Counted from the first letter of the stretch, positions 10,760-23,472 are shown. The stretch is DNA of 64,000 bases from Tetradesmus obliquus (GCA_030272155.1 CP126200.1:1984001-2048000), one strand, 5' to 3'. The notes: generated from the letters alone by a model not told the origin. Numbers and translations: made by a program.

Positions 10760-12870
10760 TACACCCCAACTGTCCCACCCCACCATATCTATGCTTAACA
10801 ACCCGCCATACCTCGCAGTGCAAACCCCCAGAACCCCAGCCACGACAGCTGCCTGGAACAAGTACTTGATGGAAACAATGGGTGCGCAGGAGAGGCACAA
10901 ATCGGCAATGACAAAGGAAGGAAATGATCCAGCAATCTGCCCAGCATGAAAGACACAAGCAACGCCTCCTGTACACCTCCCTATAGGGCTAGCTAGCAGA
11001 CTCCAGCATTGCACCATGCAGCAGCAAACACCAGCCGCTGAAACATCAGCCCACAAACGGTTCGAAGCAATGCAAGACAGGCACCTAGACGCTGGCAGGA
11101 GCAATCCTGCACACCGGCAGCAGCCACTGCAGTACGCCTGCGTGCTGGCCGCTCTGGTTTGACTGCCAACCACCTGACACGCACACAACAGCCACGGCAC
11201 GCAGAAGCACAGGCGGCAATGCATGCAGCTCTGCACCCCACTTCGGCAGCCAAAACGCATACAGGCAATGTGCAGCGCAAGCCAAGCGAGTGAGTATGAA
11301 TGCGCCAGGCTGTGGCACGCTAAGCGAAAGAAGTGCCACAGCAGCAGCAGTAGAAGCAGCAGCAGCAGCAAGTGCTCTGCACGAAGCACAGTACCACCAA
11401 CTCAATGGCAGCAAGCTCGTGCCGCGGCAGCTGTATACAGCTACACAACAGGCTCGCAGCAGAGCAGCAGTGCTGTTGCGCAAGCCTCACTAAGCCACTG
11501 GACTCGATTCTCGCAGCGGTTCCTGGGGTTGGTTGCTGGAGCCACAATCATCTGCCGTCTGGTGCTGTGTAGTGGATTCGCAGCCGTGCAGGTATGGCTC
11601 TAAGGCAAGCAGCTGATACCAGAGGCCGCACTCCAGGGCATACATGCACATCCACACCGTTTGCCTTGTCTCCGTACTGCTTGCACAGACACACAGATGC
11701 ACAGACACAGGCAGCACCCGCGGTGGCAACAGCTCTTCCCGTCAGGACAACAGCATGAAGCCAGTGCACGCCATGTCAAACATATGCTTCCAAGGTTTGT
11801 GTGAAGCTGCCGTGCAGTGCTGCTGCGCCATTCACTTGCAAGATGACAAAAGCGCGGCGCATCAAATGCTTAGCAGCCGCAAAACAGAGCTGCCAGCCCT
11901 CCTCAACCACAGACTGCTCCAGGATCTGTAAAGTGCTTTCAAAGAGAAATAACGTAACAATAACGCCTATGACATTGCCATGCACACCTGAAATTGGTGG
12001 TGTGATACGCAGCCTGCCTCCCCAAAATCGCCATACACCCATCCCCTAGCAAGAACCACCTCCACCATCATCCCCTAGCAATTGTGCAGGCAGGACCTCG
12101 AGCACGTGCCTGCCCCCACCCCGCTATGCAATGCACAAGAAGCGCGCATGCAACTAGAACGGTTAAAATCCTGATGCCAGCTAGACACAAAACTCAAACT
12201 CCAAAAAGGCCCAAGCGCAGCTGCCGTCCTGGAGCTCTGTTGTGCCATGCACCCTCAACCCTGTGCACACAACGCCGCAACACACAACACTGCACTCGCG
12301 TGCACATACATACATACCAAGGTGAGCCGTGGCACCTCCAACTGCAAGCTATGTGCAGCGCTACACCCTCCTATACCAGGCTTTGAACAGCAGCCACATG
12401 CGAGGTGCAAGGACAGGCCCGCTGCAACGACCACCACATACATCAAAAAGCAACGCAATAATGCAGCTATGTAATGCTTTTGACCACACAGTGCTTCACC
12501 ATGCTTCACCATGCACACCATGCAAGGCTGCAAGCTAGCTGTGCCCGTTGCAGCGCATTGTGCATCTGTGCGTAAGATGTGTCTTGCGAAGCTAACCTGC
12601 TGAGCATCATGTAGCTGGCATTGCTGTGTGTGTATGTGCGAAGCATCTGCTGCTGTATCCTGTAGCTCAACATACATGCAGCCGCCGTAACACATGTTGC
12701 TGCGCAGCTATGTACGCCAGGCCACGCAGAGCACAGCACAGCCCTGCTGCTGGATCTTGCCATCCCTCAATGCAGTCCTCAGGCTGCCTCAAGGATCCTA
12801 TCAAACAGCCACACGGCGGCTGGCACTTGTGCAGCACACCGCCTGGGACATCTGACACACAGCGCCTAGA
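10760..12870 (-). CDS. Scattered exon-like segments of an unrecognised gene
   Basis: I do not recognise a product. The best-supported piece is 11925-11836: acceptor TTTACAG, donor GTGAAT, exactly 30 codons (ILEQSVVEEGWQLCFAAAK and on). Other open segments are about 12855-12700 (GVLHKCQPPCGCLIGSLRQ, acceptor GTGTCAG), 11640-11560 (LECGLWYQLLALEPYLHGCE) and 10970-10760 (IAGSFPSFVIADLCLSCAP), the last hydrophobic and possibly membrane-spanning. The pieces were not joined into one frame, so this may be a decayed gene or partly chance. Confidence 0.22.
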
Positions 12871-13370
12871 GATAAAGATAACTCCTAATGTCAGCGCAAA
12901 CAACGCGTTAGGCAGTGCTGTGTGCAGTCAATTGAGCCGCCCAGATCCTGCGCAGAGCCCAGTGGAGTGATCCGGCTGCTGGCAATTGCACAACAAAGAT
13001 GCAGCCGAAAAGCACTGTAGCCACCGTGCTGTGCGCGTGCCTTGCCTCATAATGCAGGCGGTGCTGTCAAACAAGTCCTTGCCTCTTCCTAATGCGCGTT
13101 AAGAATGAGCTGTCGTAATGCCAACAACCCGAGCACATGGCAGCGGCAAGCTTTGCCTAGCCGCAGCTCTGGATTAGACACAGCGCCATCCGCGCAGACA
13201 GTCGCGCAAAAAGCCAGCCTACACTGAATGCAGCGCTGCTGCACAGCCTGGCATGTCTAGTCTTTATGAAGCACACCGTCTTCAAATCCGACGACATCAT
13301 GAGAGTGCAGTTTCACCGGTCATCAAAATGCTGGAAAGGGTGAAACCAGCCACCACGAGCATCAATCGAA

Positions 13371-16300
13371 TCAAGCAGCCACCAGCTCTGGCTGCACCTC
13401 AGCAACAGCAGCTGGTGCTGCAGCAGGCACTCCCTCAGCAGATGCCGGAACCGCTGCCTCTGCAGGTGCTGCTGCTGCAGCTGCGTCATCTGCAGCAGCA
13501 GTAGCAGCAGAGGCAGCTGCAGCTGCTGCTGGTGCATCCTCACCGGCTGCTACCTTATGGCTGTCTGGTGCTGCAGCAGCAGCAGCAGCAGCAGGCTGCT
13601 CTGCTGCTGGCTCGCTGCTAGCTGCCACATCCGCTGCAGCTGCTGCCGCTGCTGCTGCTGCTGCTGCACCTTCGGCTGGCTGCTCGGCGCTGGCACCCTC
13701 CGCTGCTGCTGCTGCAGCTGCTGGCGCAGTGCTGTTCTCCTGTGCCAGCCCAGCATCACCTGCCGCTGCTGCTGCTGCTGCATCAGCCGCCTTGCCGCCC
13801 TCCTGCGCCGCCGCCGCCACTGCATTCGCCGCTGCCGTACCCACTGCGCCCGCCTGCCTGTTTGCACTACCTGGCCGCTGCTGCCTGCCGCCGCGTGCCT
13901 CCTTATCTTCCTTTTCGCCCCGCACCGGGGTCTTTGAAGGTGACACGCGCAGCGGCAGCGAGCCCAGTAGGGCCCCGCTGCAGTTGAGGGCTGCCATGGC
14001 TGCCTCTGCCTGAATGAACTCAATGAAGGCGATGCGCGTGGAGTGCGCCAGGTCACCCAGCAGCCGGATCTTGTTGACTTTGCCTGCAGGGCAGTTCAAA
14101 TCACAGACACAGGGTGGTGTGTTGAGTGTAGGCACAGGACGACTGACATGGCAGAATGCAGCAGGGGCACATGCATGCACGCGAGCGAGGCCACCCAGCA
14201 GCCGGATGTTGTTGGCCTTGCCTGTGGATTGCAGTGACATTTGCGATTGTGTTGGCACAGGCAGCACACAAAGGCGGTTCAACAAGACAGCAGCAATACA
14301 GCAGCAACACAGCAATACAGCAGCAACACAGCAATACAGCAGCAACACAGAAGACGCATGTATACTTGCAGCGCGTGCTGTGCTATGCTGATTGACTCAA
14401 CATGAGGAGTCATATGTTGACTGGCTGCTCCTTCTGCTGCAATGCTCAACATATGAACGGTGGTGAATAGCTGTCAGTGATGAATTCAAATGCATGTATC
14501 CTGCACCCTGCAGCGCAGCACTCACCGCACAGCTGCTCGAAAAAGTTGCGCACATCCTCCCGCTCCACCTTCTTGTCAATGTTGGCCACGTACACCGTCC
14601 TGCAACATGCAACATGCAACAAACACACACAATGCATGGCTCAGCATCAGCTCCACGACTGCTAACAACTCCAGGCAGCCACGGTGCCCAACAGTACGGA
14701 GATGAAGCGCACATGCAGTCACATGCAGGTACAGCAGCCACCACGTCATGCTGACAAAAAAGCGGCTCGCCGTACATCTCCCAAACGATGTGTCATGCGA
14801 CTTGCCGCATACACCATGCCAGGTCAGCAAAGTGACGCAAGCAGCTGCGCCTGCCGCACCGCTCTAGCTCCTCATGGATCCCGCCACCACCTCAGAAACC
14901 ATAGCCGACACAATTTGCCGGCCAACCTGTGATACAGCCCGCCAGATACGGCCTGCCAGGCCAAACCACTGCACGCACCTGCTGCAGCGCTCCAGTTCCT
15001 CGTGACTGCGCCGCACGAGCTCCTTGTTGACCGGCACAATGGCCGTCTTGCAGTACTAGCCAGATACAACTTGCAAGATACAACCTAGAGGGGCCAACCC
15101 GCCGCACCTGCAGCAGCGCTCCAGCTCCTCGTGCGGTATCAGCTCCTTGTTGCCGACACGATGGCCGTCTTGCAGTACTAGCCAGATACTACTTGCAGAA
15201 TACAACCTAATGGGGCCAATCCGCCGCACCTGCTGCAGCGCTCCAGCTCCTCATGGCTGCGCGGCATGAGCTCCTTGTTGACTGGCACGATGGCCGTCTT
15301 GCTGGGCAGCACGCGCAGCTGGCTGGTGCCAAGCGTGCAGCCGGTCTTGTTCAGCGCCTGGCGCAGGCACGCAGCACAGGCAGCAGCAGACAACCAGGCA
15401 GACAACACATGAGACAGCAGGCAACGGAGTACTGCAGCTGGCTATTAGCAGGAACGGCAGTAGGCTTCAAGGGCAAGTTGCAGCATGCAAACGCTGTGTG
15501 ACACCTTGCAGAGTTTCCTGCAAGCATGAACTTTCTGACCAGAGAGCGGCCAGTGTGTGACAGGCGAGTTGTCGCAACCAGGCACTCAACTGCAAGCACA
15601 GCAGCTTCCTGCAAGCAGAGCTGCGTCCTGCAAGCATACCACCACCCTGCCATGCCAGCCGGCACCACACACGCACGTATCATCCATCCGCAGGGCTTTA
15701 AGCCAGCACAGCAGCAGCAGCAGCAGCAGCTCACCTCCTGTGCTCCCGCCTCCTCCAGGAACTCGATGAAGGCGAAGCGCATCGCGCTGTTGGGGTCGCC
15801 GCAGATGCGGCAGTCCATCACAGTGCCGCAGTCAGCAAAGAACGTTGCCAGCGACTCCTCAGTCACCTGCAGCAGCCGCATGCATGCGCAAGCACACGGC
15901 ATGTATCCGTAAGTGCCGGCCGTTGCTACAGCGGTATTGTCAGGGACACAGTGCCTACTTCAAGCAGCAGGGCAAGCGTGCTCTTACAGGGTGCTGCCTG
16001 CGCAGCTGCACACATAATACCGTCCAGAACCCATAGGCAGCATGGCTGTGTGCAGCTGCAAAATTCAGCTGCCACCGAGGCTGCTTGCAGGATAGCTCAT
16101 TATGCTCGCATCACAGGGCTTGTGATCCACATCTACCGGCAACCCATCAGCTTGCAGGATTGGCTTGCAGGATTAGTGTATTCAAGCAACTTGTTGCCAG
16201 CGACCCAGGCAGTGCTGCTGGATTTGGCGGTGACTCTCACTGCAAAATACAACAGCGCCGCCTGGGTCGCTGGCAACAAATTGCTTGTTACACTCGCAGG

Positions 16301-17109
16301 ATTGGCTTACACGCACCTGCTTGTCAGCTCAGGCCTGACACGTGCTTGCAGGAAAGCGCCACGTGCTTGCAGGAACTGTCGCATCCCCTACCCACCTGCT
16401 GGTCGATGTAGCTGATGTACACAGTGCGCTTCACATTATCTTCCAGGCCCCGCTGCACCTTCTTGCGGCGCTGCTGCTGGCCCGGGCCCTGTTGGCCCTG
16501 CTGCGCTGGGCCCTGGCGGTTGTCCTGCAAGGGACCCCCTCGGCCAGGGCCCCTGCCACGGCCGCCATCTCGTGGGCCCATGCCCCCACCCTGATGGTGG
16601 TTGCCTGGGCCCCCAGCTGGGTGCCCATAGGGCCCGTTGCCATTCAGCATCTGGTGCGGATGGCCAGCCATGCCCTGCGGCGCCATGTGCTGCTGGTGCA
16701 TGGCCGGCTGCTGCTGCCCGCGCAAGCCAGGTGCTGGAGGAGCATAGCCGTAGCCGTATGCGCCTGGAGGAGGCCCCCGCTGCTGCGGTCCGCCATAGTA
16801 CCGTCCTTGGCCAGGGGCGCCCATCATCTGCTGCTGTGGGTTGAGCATGAGGTTGCTCTCGATGCCCTGGGCCAGGTGTGCCACGCTCTCCTGCTCACCT
16901 CCCTGCCATACATCTGCTGGGGGCAGCCCAGCAGCGTGGTATGCAGGAACGGGAGCAGCAGGCAGCCCGTAAGGCACATAGGGCATCGCTACTGCCGCGG
17001 GCATCCCGCGCATGCCGTAGGCTGGAGCATTGTAATCCGGGACATATATCCCACTCATGTAGCCCTGCTGCTGCTGATTGCCGCTGCTGCCTTGTTGGAA
17101 TTGAGCCAT
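13371..17109 (-). CDS. RNA-binding protein with two RRMs, CID8-13 type (PABP-interacting family)
   Basis: Plant CID8-13 proteins bind poly(A)-binding protein through a PAM2 motif and RNA through two RRMs; this protein has the same RRM pair. Exons: 17109-16396, 15866-15735, about 15357-15230, 14600-14526, 14083-13371, giving about 585 residues. Exon 1 encodes a Gln/Gly/Pro/Tyr-rich N-terminus with RGRGPGRGG-type boxes and ends KRTVYISYIDQQ (RRM1 RNP2). Exon 2 holds RRM1 RNP1-like RFAFIEF, and exon 3 SQLRVLPSKTAIVPVNKEL. Exon 4 starts RRM2 (TVYVANIDKKV), and exon 5 gives IRLLGDLAHSTRIAFIEF and LGSLPLRVSPSKTPVR, the last strikingly like the plant family. An Ala-rich tail follows. A candidate PAM2 (SNLMLNPQQQ) is degenerate, so the PABP contact is uncertain. 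Likely cytoplasmic mRNA regulation. Confidence 0.88.
14043..14235 (-). repeat. Duplicate acceptor and start of the last RRM exon
   Basis: The acceptor side of the 14083 exon (GKVNKIRLLGDLAHS) is repeated about 135 bases upstream in the transcript at about 14220-14178 as GKANNIRLLGGLAR. The copy lies inside the intron and includes a CAG-type acceptor region. Confidence 0.75.
14976..15305 (-). repeat. Three copies of the 3' half and donor of the inter-RRM exon
   Basis: The end of exon 3 (AIVPVNKEL..EELERCSR and its GTGCG donor) at about 15305-15226 is followed in the transcript by two diverged copies at about 15195-15104 and 15072-14976. Both copies keep the ELERC.R/donor block but differ in length. 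They share the flank TACTAGCCAGATAC. Confidence 0.85.
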
Positions 17110-18896
17110 GCTCGAGCAGCTGCTCTTTATTACTGACACGGCAGCGACGTGGTGTGCAGCAGCCAATAAAGGCTGCAGGTAAAGACGTCCGTGAGATCAG
17201 TATCGCGTGCAAAGCACAGCAAGGCCCCTGACGGGCAAGAGCACTGCAGTGTTCTCAGCTGTGCAAGCGAACGCCAGATGTCGATCAATAGTTTGATCTG
17301 CAGAATCCATGACACGCAATTGTCGTGACTGGGCGCGGCACACCAGCTGTAAGCAATGCCTAGTGTTCTGAGTGCGGAGTAACACATCCAGGGCTGTCAG
17401 CACCTTGGAACGTTACTGCAAAACAGGTTATCAAGGATGTAGCTTTGTTCATCTGCTTACAGGGGTGTCCACCAGCAGTGCCAACGGAATCCAGAGCGAC
17501 CTGCATGGCGCGCTGTACACGCTGAATACAACCAAAACATCTGCAAGCAAGCCCTGTTTTTAACCTGAGGTCATGAGGCTGTAGCTGCCGGCAGCACTCA
17601 GAGCTGGGGTAATTCCCGCGAGAGTTGCCGGGATGCTACCAAGCAGCCCTGATAGCCCTGCTAAAACATAAAGCAATATTTTTTAGCTGAAATACAGGCT
17701 TCAAAAGGCGTTTGCAGCTGTGTTGTTGAAAGGCCATGCACAGTGAACTGCAGAGAGAGGATCCAGCTGCGAGGCACGCGACGGTGAGGCCTCCTAAGCA
17801 GTCACACCGGCTAAACCTCAATTATCGATCAATTCGTCGATGCAAAGCGTCCAGGCAGTCGACAGCAAAGCAGTCTAGCAAGTGCAGCAAGTGGCCGCAG
17901 GCCTGCTACGCAGCGGCTCTCAAAGTGCACGGCAAGATGTTTACCTCAGCGCAAACACATGTACAGCAACTTCAGCAGCCGCTGAGCAGCGTGAGCACGC
18001 TGCATGCCTGAGCAGCACCCACATGCTGTTGGTCTGCGTCATCATGCAGCCACAGTGCTGGTGATGATGCGGTACACTACTGTCTCTTGTGGCGTGCTTC
18101 TTTGACAGCAGGATGCTGCTTGTACCAACTGCTTCCCCACGCAACCAACTCAACCCAACTGGCCTTGGCACCGCCAGCTTCACTCAGCGACCAGCTAGCA
18201 CCATACGTGTAGTGACAAGCTGCCTGTGGCGGGCCCCCCCGCACCACTAGCATCAGGTTGAGGCTGCGCAGCAGCGCCAAGGCGGATTGCAACTGCAAGC
18301 CCTCATACACTGCACAATACACTGCACGACACCTGCTGCACAGTGAACTCCCACCATCAGCTCAAAAAAAAACATCAGCTCACTGCCCAGCAGTGGCGGT
18401 GGCGGTAACGAGCACGCCTGTAGCAGAGTGGCGACCGTGGCAACTGCTAGACCATAACACTGCAGCACAAGACCACAAGCAGATAGTGGCCTGGTTATCG
18501 TGCTGCAATGATGGTCCATGCTACGCACTTCAAGTTAAGGTTTGCATGCACAGAAGCGCAAGCCATGTACATGTGCACAGCTGTGCATGACCAGCGGCCT
18601 TGGGATCCTGGCTGTGTCTAGCATTCGCCATTGTACATGCATGCCAGGTGCAGCAAGCAATAAACATTTAGCACTGTTTGACATGGTCGCAGGCACACAG
18701 AGTGACTGTGCAGCTGCCCACCCATACCTGTGCTCAAGCAGACTCCTCGCAGTACAGCAGCAGCAGCAGCAGCTGCTGCTGCTGCTGCTGCTGTTTGTGG
18801 TGGTAGCGCTGATGTTAGTGATGATGGCTGCAATCCTCGGCTGTGTGATTAGCCAGGCGTGGTGCGCTAGCGCAAGCGCTTGCTGCCATTTTGCGG
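17110..18896. other. Gene-poor stretch
   Basis: About 1.8 kb between the start of the RRM gene and the end of the next minus-strand gene. It should hold the RRM gene promoter on its left side and the 3' UTR of the 18.9-23.5 kb gene on its right. A CAG/CTG tract lies at 18757-18793. I see no convincing coding exon or RNA gene. Confidence 0.4.
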
Positions 18897-19017
18897 TCAA
18901 GGCGTGCCAGCCACATCACGCATGAGCAGCCAGGTGCAGTACCATGCAGCTGCATCCAGCACCTCAGCCGTCGTCCCTGTGACAGCAAAGCAGCGAGCCT
19001 CTGTTGTACTGCCGCTG

Positions 19018-19053
<36 letters not shown>

Positions 19054-21889
19054 CTGGTACAAGGCAGCTGCAGCAGCCATGTCCCAGGCTGCCTCATATG
19101 CCTACCTGCTGCTGCTGCTGCTGCGGCTGCTGCTGCTGCTGCTCGACCTGACAGTGCCTCAAGAACGCTAGCTACCTGCTGCTGCTTCTCTGCTGCTCCT
19201 GCTCCTGCTGTTGCTGCTGTGCTGCGCTGCGGCGCCGCAGTGGCTGCAGTCACAGCAACAGCAACGCTGTCAGCTGCTGCTGCTGCCTCATGTGTCCAAG
19301 CTGGGAAGGCAGCAGGGTCCAGCAGCTGACCTCCAGCATCAAGATCCATGCTGCTGCTGCTGCTGTCGCCGCTGCTGCTGCTATGTGCATGGCGTCGCTT
19401 CCTCTTGTGGCGATGTTTGCTGCTGTGCCGTCTGCGTTTGTGTGCCTTTCGTGCGCTTGCTGAGTCATCACTGCCCTCATCAGAACTGCCACTACTGCTG
19501 TGCTTGCGGCGTTTCCTGCCCTTCTGCTCATGCTTGCTGCGTTTCCTCTTCTTGCTGCTACGCTGTTTCTGCTGCTCCTTGTGGCGGCCGTCTGTGGGAG
19601 CAGCAGCTGCAGCAGCAGCAGCAGCAGCAGCATAGCCTCGCCTAAGAGGCAGCTTTGAAGGCTGCTCAGGCTGCTCAGGCCTAGCCTCACCGCCAGGTTC
19701 AGCAGCTGCTCCTTGCGGCTGCTGCTGCGGCTGCTGCTGCTGCTGCTGCTGTGCCAAATCAAAACTGCAGCTGAATGCTTTCACCACCTGGTTGGCTGCT
19801 TGAGGCCCATCAGCAGCAGCCAGCAGCAGCTGCAGCCGCAGCAGCCAGCCCAGCAGCAGCAGCTGCAGGTGCTGACGTGGCCAGTCTGCTGCTGAAGCTG
19901 ATACTGCATCAGCCAGCTGCTTCAAGCCTGCTGCTTCTGCTGTGCCTTGCTTAGCTCCTCCAGCTCCTGCATCCTCTCCTGCTGCTGCTGCTGCTGCTGC
20001 TGTTGGCTGCCCAAACAGCTGCTGTGCAGCCGCCACCAGCTGCAGCAGCTGCTCTGCCTCATCCTCCTGCTGCAGCAGAGACAGCAGCTGCTGCCTGCGG
20101 CACGTGAGTGCATTCACCAGCAGCAGCTGCTCCAATGACCATTGCTGTGTGCTGGGGCTCAGCACTAGCTCAGCAAGGTGCTGCACACAAGGCAGCTGAC
20201 TGGCAGCTGCAGCAGCTGATGAGCCTGCTGCTGTTGTTATTTCAGCCGAGTCATTGAAGGCAGCTTGCTGGTCTAGCCATTGCCACACATTGCCCAGCTG
20301 CTGCTGCTGGCGCTGCCTGCCCTGCAAGCTGCTGTTCTGTGATACCCCCTGCTGCTGCTGCTGCTGCTGCTGGTGTTGTGCCACTATGCGTGCAAAGGCC
20401 AGCAGCTGCTGCTGCGGCAGCAGCGGCAGCAGCCTGTTGCAGAGCAGCGTCCAGTCAGCGTCTGCCAAGAAGCTGCGCACCAGCTGCCTCAGGGCCGCAT
20501 GGCGGGAGGAGCGGGGCTCATGCAGCAGGCGGTGCAGCTCCTGCAAGGCAAGAACAAAAGGAAGTGCTTGAAGGAAGGCACAAGAAGCAAGGGAGGACCA
20601 GCCTCAGGGCAGCATGGCTGGAGGAGTGGGGCTCGTGCAGCAGGCGGTGCAGCTCCTGCAACACAAGGGTCGGAGGAGTATCACAGGTTAGAGGACTTAC
20701 AGTTGACCCTTTGTAAGGAGTGGGGCTCATGCAGCAGGCCGTGCAACACAGCAACAAACGGAAGCGCTTGAAGGAAGGCACAAGAAGCAGGGGAGGCATG
20801 TGAGCAGGCATCTCCTCTGCACAGCCACCACACGCACATGCAGCAGCCTGCAAGCACCCTACCTGCAGCACGAGCTCGTGCTCCAGCGCCATCCACCGCC
20901 CGCCCCCGCAGCAGCCATCAGGCATCATTGTTCGCTACAACACACCTGCAGCACTGCAACTGCCAAACGCACCTGCAGCACTCCAACCGCCAAACGCACC
21001 TGCACCACTAGCTCAGGCTCCAACGCCAGTCAATCCCCGCTGTTGCAGCAGCCGCCAGCAAACACACACAGCACTGTACAGCAATGAACCACAAGCAGCA
21101 CTGCGCAGCAACCCAGCGCACCTGCACCACCAGCTCCGGCTCCAGCGCCAGCCACTCCCCCGCTGCAGCAGCAGCGCTCCAAATACGCAGCACCCCACAG
21201 CCACTGCGCACAAGTACAGCACGGCACAACAACCGAACGCACCTGCACCACTAGCTCCGGCTCCGAATGCAGCCACGCCCTGCTGCAGCAGCAGCGCGCC
21301 AGCATACACACACAGCACCCCACAGCCACTGCGCACAAGTGCAGCACTCCACAACCACCAGAAACACCTGCACCACTAGCTCCGGCTCCGAATGCAGCCA
21401 CGCCCTGCTGCTGCAGCAGCACCCCGAATACGCAGCACCCCACAGCCACTGCGCACAAGTGCAGCACGGCACAACCACTAGACGCACCTGCACCACTAGC
21501 TCCGGCTCCAATGCCAGCCACTCCCCATTGCTGCAGCAGCGCGCCAGCTCCTCGCTTGCCCAAAATAATGCTCTACAACTGCGCTGGACTGTAATGCACC
21601 ACGCACCTGCACCACTAGCTCCGGTTCCAGCTGCAGCCACTCCCCGGTGCTGCAGCAGCGGCCCAGCTCCTCACTGGCCCAGAAGCCGGGGCAGTGCCGT
21701 GCCAGTGCCAGCAGCGTGCGGTCAACGTCCAGCTCAGCAAAGTAGTGCGGCCGTGCGGCAACAGCGACAGGGGCCTGCGGGTACAGCAGCAGCAGCAGCA
21801 GCAGCAACAGCGCCAGCAGCGTGCGGTCAACATCCAGCTCAGCAAAGTAGTGCGGCCGTGCAGCAATTGCCACAGGCGCCTGCGGGTAT

Positions 21890-21938
<49 letters not shown>

Positions 21939-22119
21939 ACAGCAGCGCCAGCAGCGTGCGGTCAACATCCAGCTCCGCAAAGTAGTGCGGCCGTGCAGCA
22001 ACCACAACCGGGGCCTGCGGGCACAGGTCCATCACAGCAGCAGCATCGAGGTGCGGTCAACGTCCAGCTCAGCAAAGTAGTGCGGCCGTGCGGCAACTGC
22101 CACAGGCGCCTGCGGGTGT

Positions 22120-22157
<38 letters not shown>

Positions 22158-23472
22158 GCGGTCAACGTCCAGCTCAGCAAAGTAGTGCGGCCGTGCGGCA
22201 ACTGCCACAGGCGCCTGTGGGTATAGCAGCAGCAGTGGCAGCAGCAGCAGCAGCGCCAGCAGCGTTCGGTCAACTCCAGCTCAGTAATATAGTGCGGCCG
22301 CGCAGCAACAGCGACAGGCGCCTGCGGGTGCAACAACAGCAGCAGCAGTGTGTGAGCGGTCAGCAGGCCTGCGCACACAACTACAACCAAACTGCCTTGC
22401 ATGCAAGCACAAATCCATACTGTTGTCACACTTTGTTGCAGGACATGCCAAGACATGTGCACAACACTTGCTATGTATCACTCGCAACGCCTGCCACCCA
22501 CCTGATCGTGCTTGCCTGCCCACACCAGCAGCTGCCACACCTCACTGCGGTTTGTCAGCGCGTAATTGGCCAGCGCCCTAGCTCCATGCTTGAAGTGCTG
22601 AATGCCAGCCAGCGAGAACTGCCCAAACCATGCAGCAGTTGTTGCAGGGGAGCCTGTGAGGCAGCTGCAGAGGAACTTTGGGTCTTGTGACAGCAGCGCA
22701 GCGACGGCCGCGGGCTGTGCGCTGCACAGCAGCTGCAGCAGCTGCAGCACTGCTGGCTTGCAGGAAGCTACTGGGCTGGGCCCCTGCTGCTGCTGCTGCT
22801 GCTGGGGTGAGCGCCTGCTCCTGCTGCTGCCTGTTACCCGCTCCTGTGCGTCATCTCTGCGATGGACGCTGCTTCCTGCATATCTCCTGTTGTTATTTGC
22901 ATAAATGTAACTGTTATCCAGGTCGTCTTGATGACGGAGGTTACTGCCTGCCAGGCTGCAAGGGTCGAAGCATGTGATGCGCAGTGATGGTGGGGTGTGC
23001 TGCTGCTGCTGTTCAGCGATTGTGCTGGTGAGCCATGCCTTGGCTTCTCCACGGTTGTTGGGGTCATCCTGCAGTAAAAGCGTGCATAAAGCGTTCTGTC
23101 AGGATTTACCACAGCAACGCAGCAGCAGCTACCATGCAGCTAGCAGGACAGCTGCATGACAGCTGCAAACTGCAACATGACTGCATACTCTGTATTGTGA
23201 TCTGAACATCTGTGCGACCACTGCTGTAATCCTTCCGTAAGCAGTAAGCCTGTACAGTCGGTGCTGTATCAAAGGCAGCAGAAGAGTGCCAATGTTACCC
23301 TGCACGCTTCACATGCTGCTCTGTGGCGCAGGCGCAGCTGCTGCTGTATAAATGCTGGGCAGAGGCGAGCAAGGGCAATGAAATAGAACCTCACAAGCAA
23401 GGTGTGACCGACGGCAGTTTGTGCTGCTGCCAGAGCGTCTTGGATTTGTTGCACAGTCAGCTGCTGGTCCAT
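18897..23472 (-). CDS. Unrecognised large protein with basic Ser/Arg/His-rich region
   Basis: I do not recognise this family. The start is the ATG at 23472 (MDQQLTVQQIQDALAAAQ). A second exon is open from about 23070 to 22500 and carries helical Leu/Ala-rich sequence (PAVLQLLQLLCSAQPAAVA..LFLCSCLTG-like). A third exon, about 21775-21607, encodes RPHYFAELDVDRTLLALAR..EWLQLEPELVVQ. The last exon runs from about 20539 to 18897: LHRLLHEPRSSRHAALRQLV first, then long Gln tracts, then a lysine/arginine/serine/histidine-rich stretch (KRKRSKHEQKGRKRRKH) that looks like a nuclear localisation or RS-like region, then Ala-rich sequence. The joint ELVVQ/ELHRLL keeps frame. Inferred nuclear protein of roughly 850-900 residues, with alpha-solenoid-like helices. 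Three exon-edge arrays interrupt it. Confidence 0.55.
20516..20770 (-). repeat. Three copies of the acceptor end of the last exon
   Basis: The start of the last exon (acceptor TTGCAG, then ELHRLLHEPRSS) at about 20539 recurs upstream in the transcript at about 20660 (ELHRLLHEPHSSSHAAL) and about 20755 (HGLLHEPHSL). The copies lie within the preceding intron and progressively lose similarity. Confidence 0.85.
20990..21660 (-). repeat. About 120-bp tandem array, six copies of an exon end with donor
   Basis: Six copies with starts near 20998, 21118, 21239, 21365, 21486 and 21603 encode GEWLALEPELVVQ followed by a GTGCG donor on the minus strand. Some intervening copies are altered (AFGAGASGAG frame). 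The copy at about 21650-21607 is continuous with the upstream exon and is taken as the parental one. A more diverged seventh relative (GRWMALEHELVLQ) lies near 20910-20870. Confidence 0.9.
21715..22345 (-). repeat. About 100-130-bp array, six copies of a 3' splice site and exon start
   Basis: Each unit on the minus strand is a CTG run, a CCCGCAG acceptor, then codons for APVAVAARPHYFAELDVDRT. Unit starts lie near 21719, 21825, 21958, 22055, 22157 and 22267 on the plus strand. Spacing varies with the CTG-run length. The copy at about 21780-21720 runs into the full exon. The CTG tract seems to serve as the tract before each acceptor. Confidence 0.9.

Noticed and set aside
13000-13055. Tiny plus-strand frame starting MQPKSTVATVLCAC
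   Set aside because: Seventeen codons with no context, in the 3' flank of the RRM gene.
18897-20546. Many long frames in other phases over CAG-rich exons (poly-Leu, poly-Ala, poly-Cys)
   Set aside because: They are phase shadows of CAG/CTG runs in the real exons and lack start and splice support.
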